From positions 1-36,755 of the IMG/VR virus record IMGVR_UViG_3300025127_000109: a DNA stretch of 36,755 nucleotides; one strand, given 5' to 3'. Of this stretch, positions 5,325-14,812 are shown piece after piece (within the stretch, counting starts at the first letter, position 1; each line of letters begins with the position of its first letter). A program made the translations under genes and the position numbers. This DNA comes from a virus. A model generated the notes under the pieces. It was not told the DNA's origin, ran no database searches, and was given only the letters and a program-made list of their open reading frames with translations.

Positions 5325-6621
5325 TATTGAAGCTGAAGAGGGACTCATCGCTTGTTGCTTCAAGGACGAAGGTACTGAAACCTTTGACTCGATCTCCAGC
5401 ATTATAAGTGCTGATGACTTTTATTTAGAGAGAAACAAATTTATTTTTAACTCCATTTCGTCCATCGCCGAAAGGGGCGAGGACATAAATGAAATTGCTT
5501 TACTTGAAGAACTCAAGAAGACTTCAAAGGTAGATGAAGTAGGTGGTATTCCAGCCATCTATTCTATTGCTGACCGGGTAGAAACTCCGGTGTCGGCGAA
5601 GTACTTTGCAAACCTGGTAAAGGAAAAGTCAGAGCTTAGAAAAATTGCTAGAGCTTGTCGGCAAGGAGCTGAAGAGGCTCTGTCCGAGACTTTAGACCCC
5701 GATGTTATTCGTGCTGATATTGAATCCAAGATGGTCAATATGTCAGAAAAGAATAATCGGGCAACGAATTTAAACGATACTGTGGATCAGCTTCGTAAGG
5801 ACTACGAGCTAATGATGTCTGGAGAGTATGTTTCAGAAGCAGTAAAGACTCACATCGAACATCTCGATGATAAACTAGGGAATAATGGTATAGCACCTGG
5901 GGAGGTTATGGTGCTGGCTGCGCCCACATCTTGTGGTAAGTCGCAGTTAGCACTTAACTTTGCTCTTCGAGCAAGTATGCAGTCCGATGTGCCGGTAGCC
6001 ATAGTTTCCCTAGAAATGCCCCAAAAACAGATCACACAACGATTCGTGAGCTGTTTGTCTCAAGTGTGGCTAAGACGCCTTAGAGACGGCGTAGCGACCC
6101 AGGAAGACGTGCTTGCGGTCAACGATGCTTTGGATAAACTAAAAGACCTTAACATTAGCACAATACACAGCGTCAAGAGCGTACAAGACTTGTCGTCACA
6201 GACCCGAACATTAGTTCGGAACAAGGGAATAAAGATGCTTATTATTGACTATCTTCAATTGATTCCCTTCGGAGGCACTATGTCTAAGAACAATGCCATC
6301 GCTGACGTGTCCCACAAGATCAAGCAGTTAGCCCTTGAGCTAAATATTCCAATAGTATTACTTTGCCAAGTAGGTAGAGAGGGAGCTAAGAGAGAGGGTG
6401 GACTTATGCTGTATGATTTAAAGGACTCCGGGGACATTGAGAATGACGCAGATATAGTGCTACTTATGTGGCCCAAAGAAGGAGACATTGAATCATCAAA
6501 AACTATTGACAAACACGGATCATACATTGAAATGATGTACAATGTTGCTAAGAACCGAGAAGGCGAGCGAGACCTAAAGGGCATCTTTAAGTTCCGCCAC
6601 TTTATCGGAAGATTTTATTAA
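5296..6621 (+). CDS. dnaB: DnaB-type replicative DNA helicase
   Basis: Predicted hexameric helicase that unwinds the fork, 441 aa, near the usual DnaB length. The N-terminal domain is of DnaB type ('NNIEAEEGLIACCF' and 'ADDFYLERNKFIFNSI'). The RecA-like core has Walker A 'APTSCGKS' (209-216), 'VSLEMPQKQITQRF' (237-250), Walker B 'LIIDYLQL' (315-322) and 'SGDIENDADIVLLMW'. The C-terminal 'KNREGERDLKGIFKF' is the arginine-finger region. No primase, polymerase or loader is recognisable in the genome, so it presumably works with host enzymes. Confidence 0.95.
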   Translation: MNDQIIHPNNIEAEEGLIACCFKDEGTETFDSISSIISADDFYLERNKFIFNSISSIAERGEDINEIALLEELKKTSKVDEVGGIPAIYSIADRVETPVSAKYFANLVKEKSELRKIARACRQGAEEALSETLDPDVIRADIESKMVNMSEKNNRATNLNDTVDQLRKDYELMMSGEYVSEAVKTHIEHLDDKLGNNGIAPGEVMVLAAPTSCGKSQLALNFALRASMQSDVPVAIVSLEMPQKQITQRFVSCLSQVWLRRLRDGVATQEDVLAVNDALDKLKDLNISTIHSVKSVQDLSSQTRTLVRNKGIKMLIIDYLQLIPFGGTMSKNNAIADVSHKIKQLALELNIPIVLLCQVGREGAKREGGLMLYDLKDSGDIENDADIVLLMWPKEGDIESSKTIDKHGSYIEMMYNVAKNREGERDLKGIFKFRHFIGRFY

Positions 6622-6703
6622 GTGTGAATTAGGTAGTCGGGCTATTAAGAGGCTCGTGGGTTTTCGTTCATACCCTTTCAACCGCCTACTTCACTATTAC
6701 TTT

Positions 6704-7117
6704 ATGGAAGATGTTGAGATAATCAAAGGTCTCGTAAGTCTATTCCCCGAAGCAATGAGGGGGACTGAAAAAGCTATTGATAAATTCAGCACTTTTGATT
6801 TCTCAAACAATACTTATCTCATAGAAATAAAATCCAGAAGGAAAAAATATGACCCCTGGATAATAGAAAAAAGCAAGGTTGATTCCAACTGTGAAGTAGC
6901 AGACAAAACAAATCGTCAAGTTCTGTACGTGTCCGAACATAAGGGTACTGCTCACGTTTGGAACATAACTAAATTATTACAAGATGACTACGACTTCGGA
7001 TGGTGCAAAAGAAACCTACCAAGAACTACTGAGTTCAGCAGAAGGGAGTGGATATCAAAAGACGTTGGGTATGTGTACGAGAAGGACGCTAAGTCCTTTG
7101 AGCTACTACCTGGTTAG
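6704..7117 (+). CDS. Possible PD-(D/E)XK nuclease-like protein, 137 aa
   Basis: The segment 'FDFSNNTYLIEIKSRRKKYD' has the D-Xn-E-x-K shape of a PD-(D/E)XK core, and an N-terminal helix carries 'GTEKAIDKF'. It could be a resolvase or nicking nuclease, but no family is recognised. The in-frame GTG 6656 follows an AAGAGG motif and would add 16 residues; ATG 6704 gives a cleaner N terminus but has no Shine-Dalgarno. It is the last rightward gene. Its 3' end overlaps the convergent 1148-aa gene by 12 bp, with no terminator between them. Confidence 0.6.
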   Translation: MEDVEIIKGLVSLFPEAMRGTEKAIDKFSTFDFSNNTYLIEIKSRRKKYDPWIIEKSKVDSNCEVADKTNRQVLYVSEHKGTAHVWNITKLLQDDYDFGWCKRNLPRTTEFSRREWISKDVGYVYEKDAKSFELLPG

Positions 7118-10100
7118 AGCTTTTAATCGTTGCAGATCGGTTATGATTCTTGCAACTTCCTCATCAAGGATATCTCTCTGTTGCATAGTTTGCAGATAAG
7201 GAGCAAGAAGTTCTGGTGGCATAGTATTAATTTTATTTAAGAAGTACTCAGCCCTTACGACCTTTGTCTTATTCTTTAGACTCCTATCAGCCCCAGTAAT
7301 ACCAAGGCGATCATCAATAACTTTCTTATTAATGGACTTGAGTATAGCCTCAGCCAACAAAGGGTCTTCCACTTGCGATAAAGTGTCTTGAAGAATTAGC
7401 CTTTTCTCTTCGGGAGTTTCTTTCTTCTTCATTTTATTGAAGGTATTTGTAGCCAGTCTATTGCCCTTTTGAAGCCTAGTTGCGTACACCTTACTCAAGT
7501 TCTCTAAAGTATCAGCGTCATAATTTCTAGCCTCAAAAGTTTTCATTGGGCTTGTCCCGAAAAACCTTCTTGCGATAGGTAGTTCTGCTGGTTTAAGTTC
7601 TTCTTTATTAACAACTCTTGAAGTAAACTCAAACAATCTTCTTACTGTATTACCGGGGCCACCAACAAACGTCTGGTACAAATGCAAAAGGTTTTCTGGA
7701 GAAACTTCCATACCCATAGTTTGTAACTGTTCGGCGAAAGAAATTGCCATCTCTCCACCCCTAGTTTCCATAGTCCAGGGATAAACTTTTTCTACTTCAC
7801 TAATGTTCTTGGTCTCAAGCCAAGGGGGACGAATGTCTCCTCCTAGACCATCCTCATTTTTTGCAAGCTCTACCCAAGGGCGAAACGGACTGGGCCATAT
7901 AGAACCACCCATCGGGTTATATCCGTCTATGAAAGCGCTGGTTAACTCTCCGACCTTATCAAGTTTTGTCTTGTCCATCTCTGACTGAGATGGTTGTATA
8001 CCCATTAGACCTTGTTGAATAATTTTTTGTTGAAGATAATCAGCTGTCTTTTTTACTGGATATATTGAGTAACCAATCGGCACTTGGAAGTATGACAGAT
8101 TTCCGTCCTCATCCACACCAGTAACAATGGTTAAATTTTTGTCCAGTCTCCAGCTACCACCTTGTCTGGATTTTAGTTTTTCTTTCCAGTCGGGGTCAAT
8201 GCTCTGGTTGTAAAGATCAAGTGATAATGTTGTTGCCATCAGAGTACCCATTACTCCTCCAGCAACTCTTCTGTTACTCATTGATCTAATGAAGTTTCTT
8301 GCACCTTGTATCGAAGGATTAGCAAATAAATAACTAGCCCGGAGTACATCTCCTTGTGTTCCTTTTACCAAAGGGTCAAACGAACTGTCACGAGCAGCAA
8401 GCGCAGCTTGCTTGCGTGTCATTCCATTATTCAAGGCTTGTCGGTAGACATTGAACCTGGTTGAGTCCTCAACATAGGAGTTAACTCTCTCAAGAAGATC
8501 AAGACCCTTTCTTAGAGTTGTTTTAGAACTGGGTTTATGAAGAGTTTTCTGAAGAGCCTTAATAGCTTCCTCTGGGTCTTTGACTGTTGCAGCGCCCAAG
8601 TTTCCGGTGCTACCTCCGTCCTCAACGAACTGCTTATAAAGGGCGTCCATCTTAGCCTCCTCTGGGTTGCTGGATACTCTGTTTTTATTTAGAATGTTTC
8701 TACGAATAGTTCGTATGTCATTGACTGGATTAACAACTTTAATTGCATTACCCAAGTCCATCTTCGCTGAAGCATTTACAATGGCTTCTGACCTATCTCT
8801 AAACAAATTAGGTATAACGAACTCTGGATTAAACCTAGTGTAAATACTTCCTAGTGTTCTGTTGTACCACAAAGCAGCCTTCATATATGTTGGAAGAACA
8901 GCTTTGTTGCTACCCTTCATAGCAGCAGCAAGTCTCTTGTCCTTGAACGCCATTGATGTTCTCACGCCGTTGTCGAACACAGTTACTACTGCGTCCCGGT
9001 CAACGTCCCTTGGAACATCTGGCTTTCCACCGGGCTTTGATCCTTCTTTTACATTCTTTGATCTATAAATCGTTACGACATTTCTTGCGGCTTTTCTGTT
9101 TTCTTGTTTTTGTACAAGTTTTAAGAAGGACTGATTAGCCTTGTTTACCTCAGCCATCCTAATGGCTGATGACAAGTTACCAAGAATGTTTGCGGAGACT
9201 TCATTCACAGATTTGTCAGAACCTATAGCTGTGTACAAACCGGGACTAAACTGTCCACCCTCGTCCATTACACGATTCAAGGGAACGTAGTTAGGATATT
9301 TTTCTCTTAAAGATTTAGCGTACTTAGAGCTTACTATTCCACCCTCTTCGAGGGTGTCTAGTATTTGTCTAGACATACTGGCCCTACTCTCAATAACTTT
9401 GTCTAGTGTCTTATGAAGCCCAGAGTCCTCGAATGTTTTTATAATGTCCTCAGCGTCTTTATTACTAATGCCAGCTGGAGACCCTTCTCCTTTGTATGAC
9501 TTGGACTTTGCTTTATTGAACTGTATTGCGTGTTTAGCGTACAGATACTTGTCAATCATCTTAGATAATTCACTAGCTTCCATACCCATTTCGTCAGCCT
9601 TGCTGACAAGGAACTGTCCGTCTAATTCAAAGATGTCTTTAACTTCTGCGTTCTTAGCCGCTATAGAAACTTCAGCTAAACGAGAGTTCAAGTTATAATC
9701 AACGTCGTCATCCAGTACTTCAAAGACTCCTTTCTTGGATTTTATTTGATTACCACCAGAGGTAAGTTGTAGCTCTTGAAGTCTAGCCCGATTATCCATA
9801 GTGGACTCTTTTATTGCCAGTCTAAAATCAGAATAATTTTTTCTAACGTCTTCCTGGTGGCGCAAAGCATTCTTCATTATTCCGTCAACAAGTATTCTTG
9901 CGTCCGGATCACCCATTCTAAGGGCTTTATTAAATTCTTCTCTTCCTACCCCGGCGTATTTCTTATAAGCCCCTTCTAGTTTTGAACCAACAGCACCGAG
10001 TCCAGCTCCTAATATTGCACCATCAACACCAGCTGACATAACTTCTTCTTCAGTAGGAAGTCTGTCTTCGTTGATAACTGTTGACATTGTTTCTTCCCCA

Positions 10101-10552
10101 GCTGTCAGTCCAGCCCCAACGATTGCTTGACCAGCCATAGTATTGGCTGTCTTATTCTTAAATAATGTAAGAGCTTTTGGAATTGGTATTATGTTTATAA
10201 ACGCTGAAGCAATAATGTTTCCGTAGTCAATTTCTTGACCCAGCATTTTTTGTCTAGTGTAAGCACCAGACGCTCCACCAGCTAGTCCTCCTACGACCCA
10301 TCCAGCAGCTGTTCCTATGATTGGAACAGCGCTACCAGCCGCAGCCCCTCCAAACCTTCCACCTTCAGATATTGCTAATTCAGCCGCTAATGCAGCAGCG
10401 TTCTCTCCCATAGTGGGATCATCGCCAGCGGTCTCTTCAGCAACAGCCATAGCAACGTCCTCGGACGCTTCACGAGTAGCATAATTATCGTACGCTAGTT
10501 TTTTTGCTCGAAGTTCTTCAAGTCTTTTTGCTTGCTCTAAGGAAAGAACCAT
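7106..10552 (-). CDS. 1148-aa polyvalent/internal virion protein with LPD38-like region
   Basis: The longest gene and last of the late operon. Residues 55-190 are very rich in Gly and Ala with hydrophobic runs ('AAGWVVGGLAGGASGAY'), suggesting a membrane-active segment. The middle is helical. Residues 560-600 ('LWYNRTLGSIYTRFNPEFVI' then 'PNLFRDRSEAIVNAS') match the LPD38-type signature of polyvalent proteins, which in podoviruses are usually large virion proteins injected with DNA. The C-terminal third is charged and helical. An ejection or internal-core role is inferred from size, position after the tail genes and this domain. I see no protease or lysozyme motif in it. Confidence 0.75.
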   Translation of the reverse strand: MVLSLEQAKRLEELRAKKLAYDNYATREASEDVAMAVAEETAGDDPTMGENAAALAAELAISEGGRFGGAAAGSAVPIIGTAAGWVVGGLAGGASGAYTRQKMLGQEIDYGNIIASAFINIIPIPKALTLFKNKTANTMAGQAIVGAGLTAGEETMSTVINEDRLPTEEEVMSAGVDGAILGAGLGAVGSKLEGAYKKYAGVGREEFNKALRMGDPDARILVDGIMKNALRHQEDVRKNYSDFRLAIKESTMDNRARLQELQLTSGGNQIKSKKGVFEVLDDDVDYNLNSRLAEVSIAAKNAEVKDIFELDGQFLVSKADEMGMEASELSKMIDKYLYAKHAIQFNKAKSKSYKGEGSPAGISNKDAEDIIKTFEDSGLHKTLDKVIESRASMSRQILDTLEEGGIVSSKYAKSLREKYPNYVPLNRVMDEGGQFSPGLYTAIGSDKSVNEVSANILGNLSSAIRMAEVNKANQSFLKLVQKQENRKAARNVVTIYRSKNVKEGSKPGGKPDVPRDVDRDAVVTVFDNGVRTSMAFKDKRLAAAMKGSNKAVLPTYMKAALWYNRTLGSIYTRFNPEFVIPNLFRDRSEAIVNASAKMDLGNAIKVVNPVNDIRTIRRNILNKNRVSSNPEEAKMDALYKQFVEDGGSTGNLGAATVKDPEEAIKALQKTLHKPSSKTTLRKGLDLLERVNSYVEDSTRFNVYRQALNNGMTRKQAALAARDSSFDPLVKGTQGDVLRASYLFANPSIQGARNFIRSMSNRRVAGGVMGTLMATTLSLDLYNQSIDPDWKEKLKSRQGGSWRLDKNLTIVTGVDEDGNLSYFQVPIGYSIYPVKKTADYLQQKIIQQGLMGIQPSQSEMDKTKLDKVGELTSAFIDGYNPMGGSIWPSPFRPWVELAKNEDGLGGDIRPPWLETKNISEVEKVYPWTMETRGGEMAISFAEQLQTMGMEVSPENLLHLYQTFVGGPGNTVRRLFEFTSRVVNKEELKPAELPIARRFFGTSPMKTFEARNYDADTLENLSKVYATRLQKGNRLATNTFNKMKKKETPEEKRLILQDTLSQVEDPLLAEAILKSINKKVIDDRLGITGADRSLKNKTKVVRAEYFLNKINTMPPELLAPYLQTMQQRDILDEEVARIITDLQRLKALTR

Positions 10553-10561
10553 AGGGTTTGG

Positions 10562-11170
10562 TTACTCCATAGCTTGACGCTCTAATTCAAGCATTTCTGC
10601 TTCTTCTTCGGCTGTTAATCCAGATGAAGTTACTGGAACATTTGGATAAGGACTACCTCCAATATAATTCATTACGCCACTCAAAGCACTATTTGGATTC
10701 ATTCGAGAGGGGTCTATAACTGTAGATTTACCATCGACATTTACTACACCTATACCACCAGGAAGCATTGTTACTCCCGGAGCTTGTTGCCTTTCTTGCA
10801 ACAACAACATATTTGTAACGTTTGAAGTAAAATTATCCGCCATAGCAGCCTTTTGGCTCAAGGGAATGTCTGCTCCAAAGTTAGCAGCCAGCATATCAGC
10901 TATGGCATCAGCTTGTGGATTTATATTTCCATCTTCATCTTTTTCTCCAATGAGTTTAATGAATGAGTCCCCGAAAGATGTAGCAGCATTGACCTTAGCT
11001 TGGTCAATTTTTTCTTGTTTCTTCTTTTTCTTGTACCCGGTTATTCCTTTTGCAACGCCTTCTCCTATACTAGCCATACCTTGACCCTGGATAGCTGCTG
11101 CATTAGTAAATCCGCTAAAGTCCAAGGCTGCGAGCCTTGGGTCAATTTGTGATCCTGCTTGAAATGCCAT
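10562..11170 (-). CDS. Hypothetical virion protein, 202 aa
   Basis: Starts 1 nt after the preceding gene. The N-terminal part is Gly/Ala-rich ('GFTNAAAIQGQGMASIGEGV') and followed by a run of five Lys. The middle is helical, and the C-terminal part has short Gly turns and an acidic end. No family is recognised. Its position between two internal-virion candidates suggests a small ejection protein or core component. Confidence 0.7.
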   Translation of the reverse strand: MAFQAGSQIDPRLAALDFSGFTNAAAIQGQGMASIGEGVAKGITGYKKKKKQEKIDQAKVNAATSFGDSFIKLIGEKDEDGNINPQADAIADMLAANFGADIPLSQKAAMADNFTSNVTNMLLLQERQQAPGVTMLPGGIGVVNVDGKSTVIDPSRMNPNSALSGVMNYIGGSPYPNVPVTSSGLTAEEEAEMLELERQAME

Positions 11171-11171
11171 C

Positions 11172-12566
11172 TTATTTAATACGGTTGTTCATCCACACAC
11201 GAATGATGTTTTTAATTTTTGGTTTGTTTGATATAAATTTAGCAAAGCGTTCACCGAATCGTACATATAACTTACGAAACCAACTTGGAGATTCGCAAAG
11301 CATCCAGGTACGGAACTGTACCCAGCGTGGGTCTTGTTCTCCGTACACTTCACGAGCTACCCAACAGAAAGCCCCAAGGGCTGCACCAACGCCTTGCATT
11401 AGACCAGAGCTACGAGAAGCGTCTGCTTGAGCTTGTGCGCCAAGTAAGTTGAATTGATTGGTTCGATCTTGCATAGCAAGGTTGATTCCCATATTAGGAT
11501 CAAATAATTGTGGCCCCATTTGACCAGCTGCACCTTGTTGTGCTGACCCAAGTGTTTGTTGTCCAAGTGATACGGCTGAAGACGGACGACCAAGTATAGT
11601 TGAACCTAGGTCTCCAGCGATTGCTCGGTTCATACCAAAGGCTTGTCCGAACCTTCCGGATTGTATTGCGTCCTCTCCTCTAATTAAACCAGAGCCAAGT
11701 TGCTGTTGTTGCATTAACTCTTTGCGTCTCTGTGCTGCAAGGGCGTCGGACTGTGACAACATATTTGCACCTTGACCAAGTCTTGATCCTCGCATATTTG
11801 CCTCTTGACCTAACAACTGAGAACCTAAAGCTATTTCCCTTTGTTGTTTGTTCAGCTCCTCAGCCATTCTGGCTTGCATTTCGTTATACTGTGCGCCTTG
11901 TCCCATCTCTCTGCCTCTGGCAAGAGATGCTTGTCTAGCTGACTGTTGTGCTCTACGTTTTTCTAAAGGTGTAAGTTCACCGGTGGACTGAATAAACTCA
12001 GTACCTCTACCAGATATTAATGCTTCTTGTTCTGTAGGGGTTAAATCACCTCGACTCATACCCATTGCTTGCAGTTGTTTTTCTGCTGCACTTGCGCCAC
12101 GAAGTTTACTACCAAGAAGTTCTTCCCCTTTAGCACCCATTCCAGTAGCTACTCCAGCTCTTGCACTAGCGGCGTCTGCTAACGCTGCACTTTCTGGGTC
12201 AGCTTCTCGATAAGCCTGGACTAGCTGTGGAGCTAGTTGTTGAACAGCTTTTAAATCATCAGCCCTTTGTAAAGCAAGTTCTCCTCGTTGAGTTTCTCCA
12301 CTTGATTTTGCTGCATCAGCCATTAGCTGATTAAGACCCTTAGTGTCTCCCTTGCCCTCCAGCATAGTATTTATGTCAGCAAGCTCTAGGGCTGTGTACT
12401 CTGGTCTAAATGTTGCCTCTGACTCAAGCAGTCTTTTATTAAACTCTGGATCTGTCATTCCTCCAGAACCTTGATATGACCCAGGGCCATACATAAACTC
12501 AAACGCTTCCTTAGCGTAGTTTATAGGGTCTGGTTGATTGATTGTTGTTTTGCCTTTACCACCCAT
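11172..12566 (-). CDS. Internal virion/ejection-type protein with C-terminal 'CWVAREVYG' domain
   Basis: 464 aa. Residues 60-380 are a long Gln/Ala/Gly-rich helical region of low complexity. The last 64 residues form a distinct domain beginning 'CWVAREVYGEQDPRWVQFRT' with basic and aromatic residues ('WFRKLYVRFGERFAKFISNK'). From memory this C-terminal domain recurs at the ends of diverse phage virion proteins; its function is not established, but its amphipathic nature would suit membrane contact. The gene sits between fibre and ejection-type genes. No Shine-Dalgarno is seen. Confidence 0.7.
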   Translation of the reverse strand: MGGKGKTTINQPDPINYAKEAFEFMYGPGSYQGSGGMTDPEFNKRLLESEATFRPEYTALELADINTMLEGKGDTKGLNQLMADAAKSSGETQRGELALQRADDLKAVQQLAPQLVQAYREADPESAALADAASARAGVATGMGAKGEELLGSKLRGASAAEKQLQAMGMSRGDLTPTEQEALISGRGTEFIQSTGELTPLEKRRAQQSARQASLARGREMGQGAQYNEMQARMAEELNKQQREIALGSQLLGQEANMRGSRLGQGANMLSQSDALAAQRRKELMQQQQLGSGLIRGEDAIQSGRFGQAFGMNRAIAGDLGSTILGRPSSAVSLGQQTLGSAQQGAAGQMGPQLFDPNMGINLAMQDRTNQFNLLGAQAQADASRSSGLMQGVGAALGAFCWVAREVYGEQDPRWVQFRTWMLCESPSWFRKLYVRFGERFAKFISNKPKIKNIIRVWMNNRIK

Positions 12567-12571
12567 AATTC

Positions 12572-13060
12572 TTAGTTATTTAATATTTTTTTAAAAAGTC
12601 GATTGTCGTAATTTACACGTTTTGGAAACCCACTTCTATAACGTAAACTAATTTTATTTTTTTCTAGTGCTTCTGGGCAACGATTTAAAAAATCTAATGT
12701 AAGTTCTTTTAATGTGTTTTCTCCAGTAGCAAATAAAAATGCTAAAAATATACTGTCTCCGTCTTCTCTGTCAGCCTCCCAATTATTTATAAATTCCCAT
12801 CCATCTTCTTCATTACAATTGTACCACATAAAGACACCCTTTATTTCTTGGTCTTCATTGTAGCGAACAATTAATGTTTTCTTGGCCCAATGATATCCGA
12901 CCATAAGTCGGATAAGCTCTTTGTCCCAGCCATCAAATACTTTTCCGTTTTCGTGAGTTAAACAAAAATCAACAACTTCGTCCATAGCCAAAATAGCACC
13001 CTTCTGAGTTTTATTCTCAAGGGCAATTTGTACTGACTGAAGTAAACGATTGTAAGCCAT
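12572..13060 (-). CDS. Acetyltransferase-like (GNAT-fold?) virion-region protein, 162 aa
   Basis: An alternating pattern suggests an alpha/beta fold: 'LIVRYNEDQEIKGVFMWYNC', then 'DGDSIFLAFLFATGENTLKE' (a strand followed by a helix, as in GNAT proteins), then 'ISLRYRSGFPKRVNYDNRLF'. Podoviruses often carry a small GNAT-like protein near internal virion genes, which is the main support. No acetyl-CoA loop (Q/R-x-x-G-x-G/A) is visible, so catalysis is doubtful. The start overlaps the fibre stop by one base (TAATG). Confidence 0.5.
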   Translation of the reverse strand: MAYNRLLQSVQIALENKTQKGAILAMDEVVDFCLTHENGKVFDGWDKELIRLMVGYHWAKKTLIVRYNEDQEIKGVFMWYNCNEEDGWEFINNWEADREDGDSIFLAFLFATGENTLKELTLDFLNRCPEALEKNKISLRYRSGFPKRVNYDNRLFKKILNN

Positions 13061-14808
13061 TAGGATTCAAGACTAGCTACTCTAGCTTCTAGGGATTCAA
13101 TTTTAACAAGGGATTCTTGAAGAGCTTTGGTTAAAACAGCAACCATATTTGAGTAATGCAAAGCATCTGGTTGACCTTCTTCGTTGTAATTAACGAACTC
13201 AGTTAAATTCGCATCGTGTACTTCTTCAGCAATAAAACCAGCATAAGTATGATCGTCATCCTCATTGATTGATTCAAAATACACCGGACGTAAAGATTTA
13301 ATTGCATCAATTCCTTTATCGTAATCTTGAATGTTTTGTTTGTAACGAGCAGAAGAGGTACTTCTTTGAAATAAACCACTTGATCCAATAAAAAGATTTG
13401 CTGAACTACTTGTGGTTTGACTATAAGTATTAAGAGAACCTATTCTTCCATTTACAAATAAACTTTTAGCAACAGAAGTAGGTGAAGTTGTTTGTCCTAC
13501 TAATATTTTGCCATCCGCTGCAACACGCATAGCTTCCGTACTATCTATTTCAAAACTTATAGAATTACCCGTTTGAAAACGGAATGGACTATTGTGGTTT
13601 GAATCAATCGGGGTTTTTATGTGCAAGCCCCTAGTTGAACTTCCTTGGGTGGTATTAAATGATGTTATATGTTGGTCTGTACCAGCTTTGGTTATTGTTA
13701 GTCCTCCACCTCGGTTAATTTTTAGATAATCTGGAGAACCGTCTTGCGCTCTGAATCTATGTTCGTCTGCGTCCAATATAGCAAGACTAGGATGGTCTGA
13801 GTGAGTTCCTCCGTATAAATCTAGATGCGCTCCTTGTGATGCTCCACTATTATCGTGTCCACCCTGGACTCTTAGAAGATTATTATTAACTGCTTCTTTA
13901 AGGTTACCATTAAGTTGAATGTTTCCGTTAACGTCTAACTTTTCGTCCGGGCTAGTAGTATTGATTCCTACATTTCCGTTTTGTTGAATTAAAAGTCTAT
14001 CAGAACCGTTAGTAGCGAGCCTTAATTTGTCTTTTGTTCCACCTGCATTAATGTACAAGTCTCCGTTTCTGCCACCTATGAAGGCAAATACTTCAGAACT
14101 ATTTTCCAGTTGTATGTGATTAAATTCAGCAGCAGTACTTCTGACTTTGAAATTACCGCCAACTTCTAACTTTGTAGATGGTGAACTTTCTCCTATTCCA
14201 ACATTTCCGTTGTTATGAAAGGTCATTCTTTCAGTAAAAGAATTATTGTTTTTGTTCCAATGTCCTATTTGAAGCGCTTCTGTGTGGCTTACAGCAATGT
14301 CTCCTTCGTTTGCATTTGCACCCTCTAGAAAAACAGTAGGACGAGTATCTCCAATGTCAGTAATGTGTAAAGTTCCTACCGGAGAAGTTTGGTTAATACC
14401 AACCATTCCAGAGTTTCCTTTTACAACCATCCTTTTATTGTTGTCAGAAGCGCCAGTTATACTTGAGTTAGTAGTCAATTCAATATCATCATTGGCGTTT
14501 AGCTCAAGGGTGTCTCTTGTAGACTGTCTTCTTCCTTTGACAAAAGCAAGAGGTCTGCTTGAGTCATCACTTTCTGTTCCTACTCTCAATGCTCCGTCAG
14601 AGGATCGCCAACTAGGGCCTCCACTAGAGAGTTTAGACGGAGATATACCTCCGTCTCTAACAGATATAGCAGTACCTATTACGGTAGTACTACTTCCGTC
14701 AACGGCGTTATTCGTGTTGAACGACGCTTCTTCAATTACTTGATTAAGTTTATCAGCTGTAAGCTGTTCGCCATTTGCAAATGTTTTTCCAGAATTTAAT
14801 ATAGCCAT
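13060..14808 (-). CDS. Tail fibre with C-terminal peptidase S74 chaperone
   Basis: 582 aa from ATG 14808. The shaft has beta-helix-like repeats of the form 'NGNVGIGESSPSTKLEVGG' and 'NGNVGINTTSPDEKLDVNG'. The last ~97 residues are an intramolecular chaperone: 'SSARYKQNI' with the Ser and Lys of the self-cleaving dyad, 'IKSLRPVYFESI', 'TYAGFIAEEV', ending in a coiled coil. In this family the domain trimerises the fibre and then cuts itself off. It should be a receptor-binding fibre or spike. An in-frame ATG at 14835 would overlap the upstream gene; ATG 14808 leaves a 4-nt gap and is preferred. Confidence 0.92.
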   Translation of the reverse strand: MAILNSGKTFANGEQLTADKLNQVIEEASFNTNNAVDGSSTTVIGTAISVRDGGISPSKLSSGGPSWRSSDGALRVGTESDDSSRPLAFVKGRRQSTRDTLELNANDDIELTTNSSITGASDNNKRMVVKGNSGMVGINQTSPVGTLHITDIGDTRPTVFLEGANANEGDIAVSHTEALQIGHWNKNNNSFTERMTFHNNGNVGIGESSPSTKLEVGGNFKVRSTAAEFNHIQLENSSEVFAFIGGRNGDLYINAGGTKDKLRLATNGSDRLLIQQNGNVGINTTSPDEKLDVNGNIQLNGNLKEAVNNNLLRVQGGHDNSGASQGAHLDLYGGTHSDHPSLAILDADEHRFRAQDGSPDYLKINRGGGLTITKAGTDQHITSFNTTQGSSTRGLHIKTPIDSNHNSPFRFQTGNSISFEIDSTEAMRVAADGKILVGQTTSPTSVAKSLFVNGRIGSLNTYSQTTSSSANLFIGSSGLFQRSTSSARYKQNIQDYDKGIDAIKSLRPVYFESINEDDDHTYAGFIAEEVHDANLTEFVNYNEEGQPDALHYSNMVAVLTKALQESLVKIESLEARVASLES

Positions 14809-14812
14809 AATT

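Noticed and set aside
14282-14743. 153-codon ORF on the + strand
   Set aside because: Antisense to the S74 fibre gene; hydrophobic-looking composition is the complement of its polar repeats, with no start signal.
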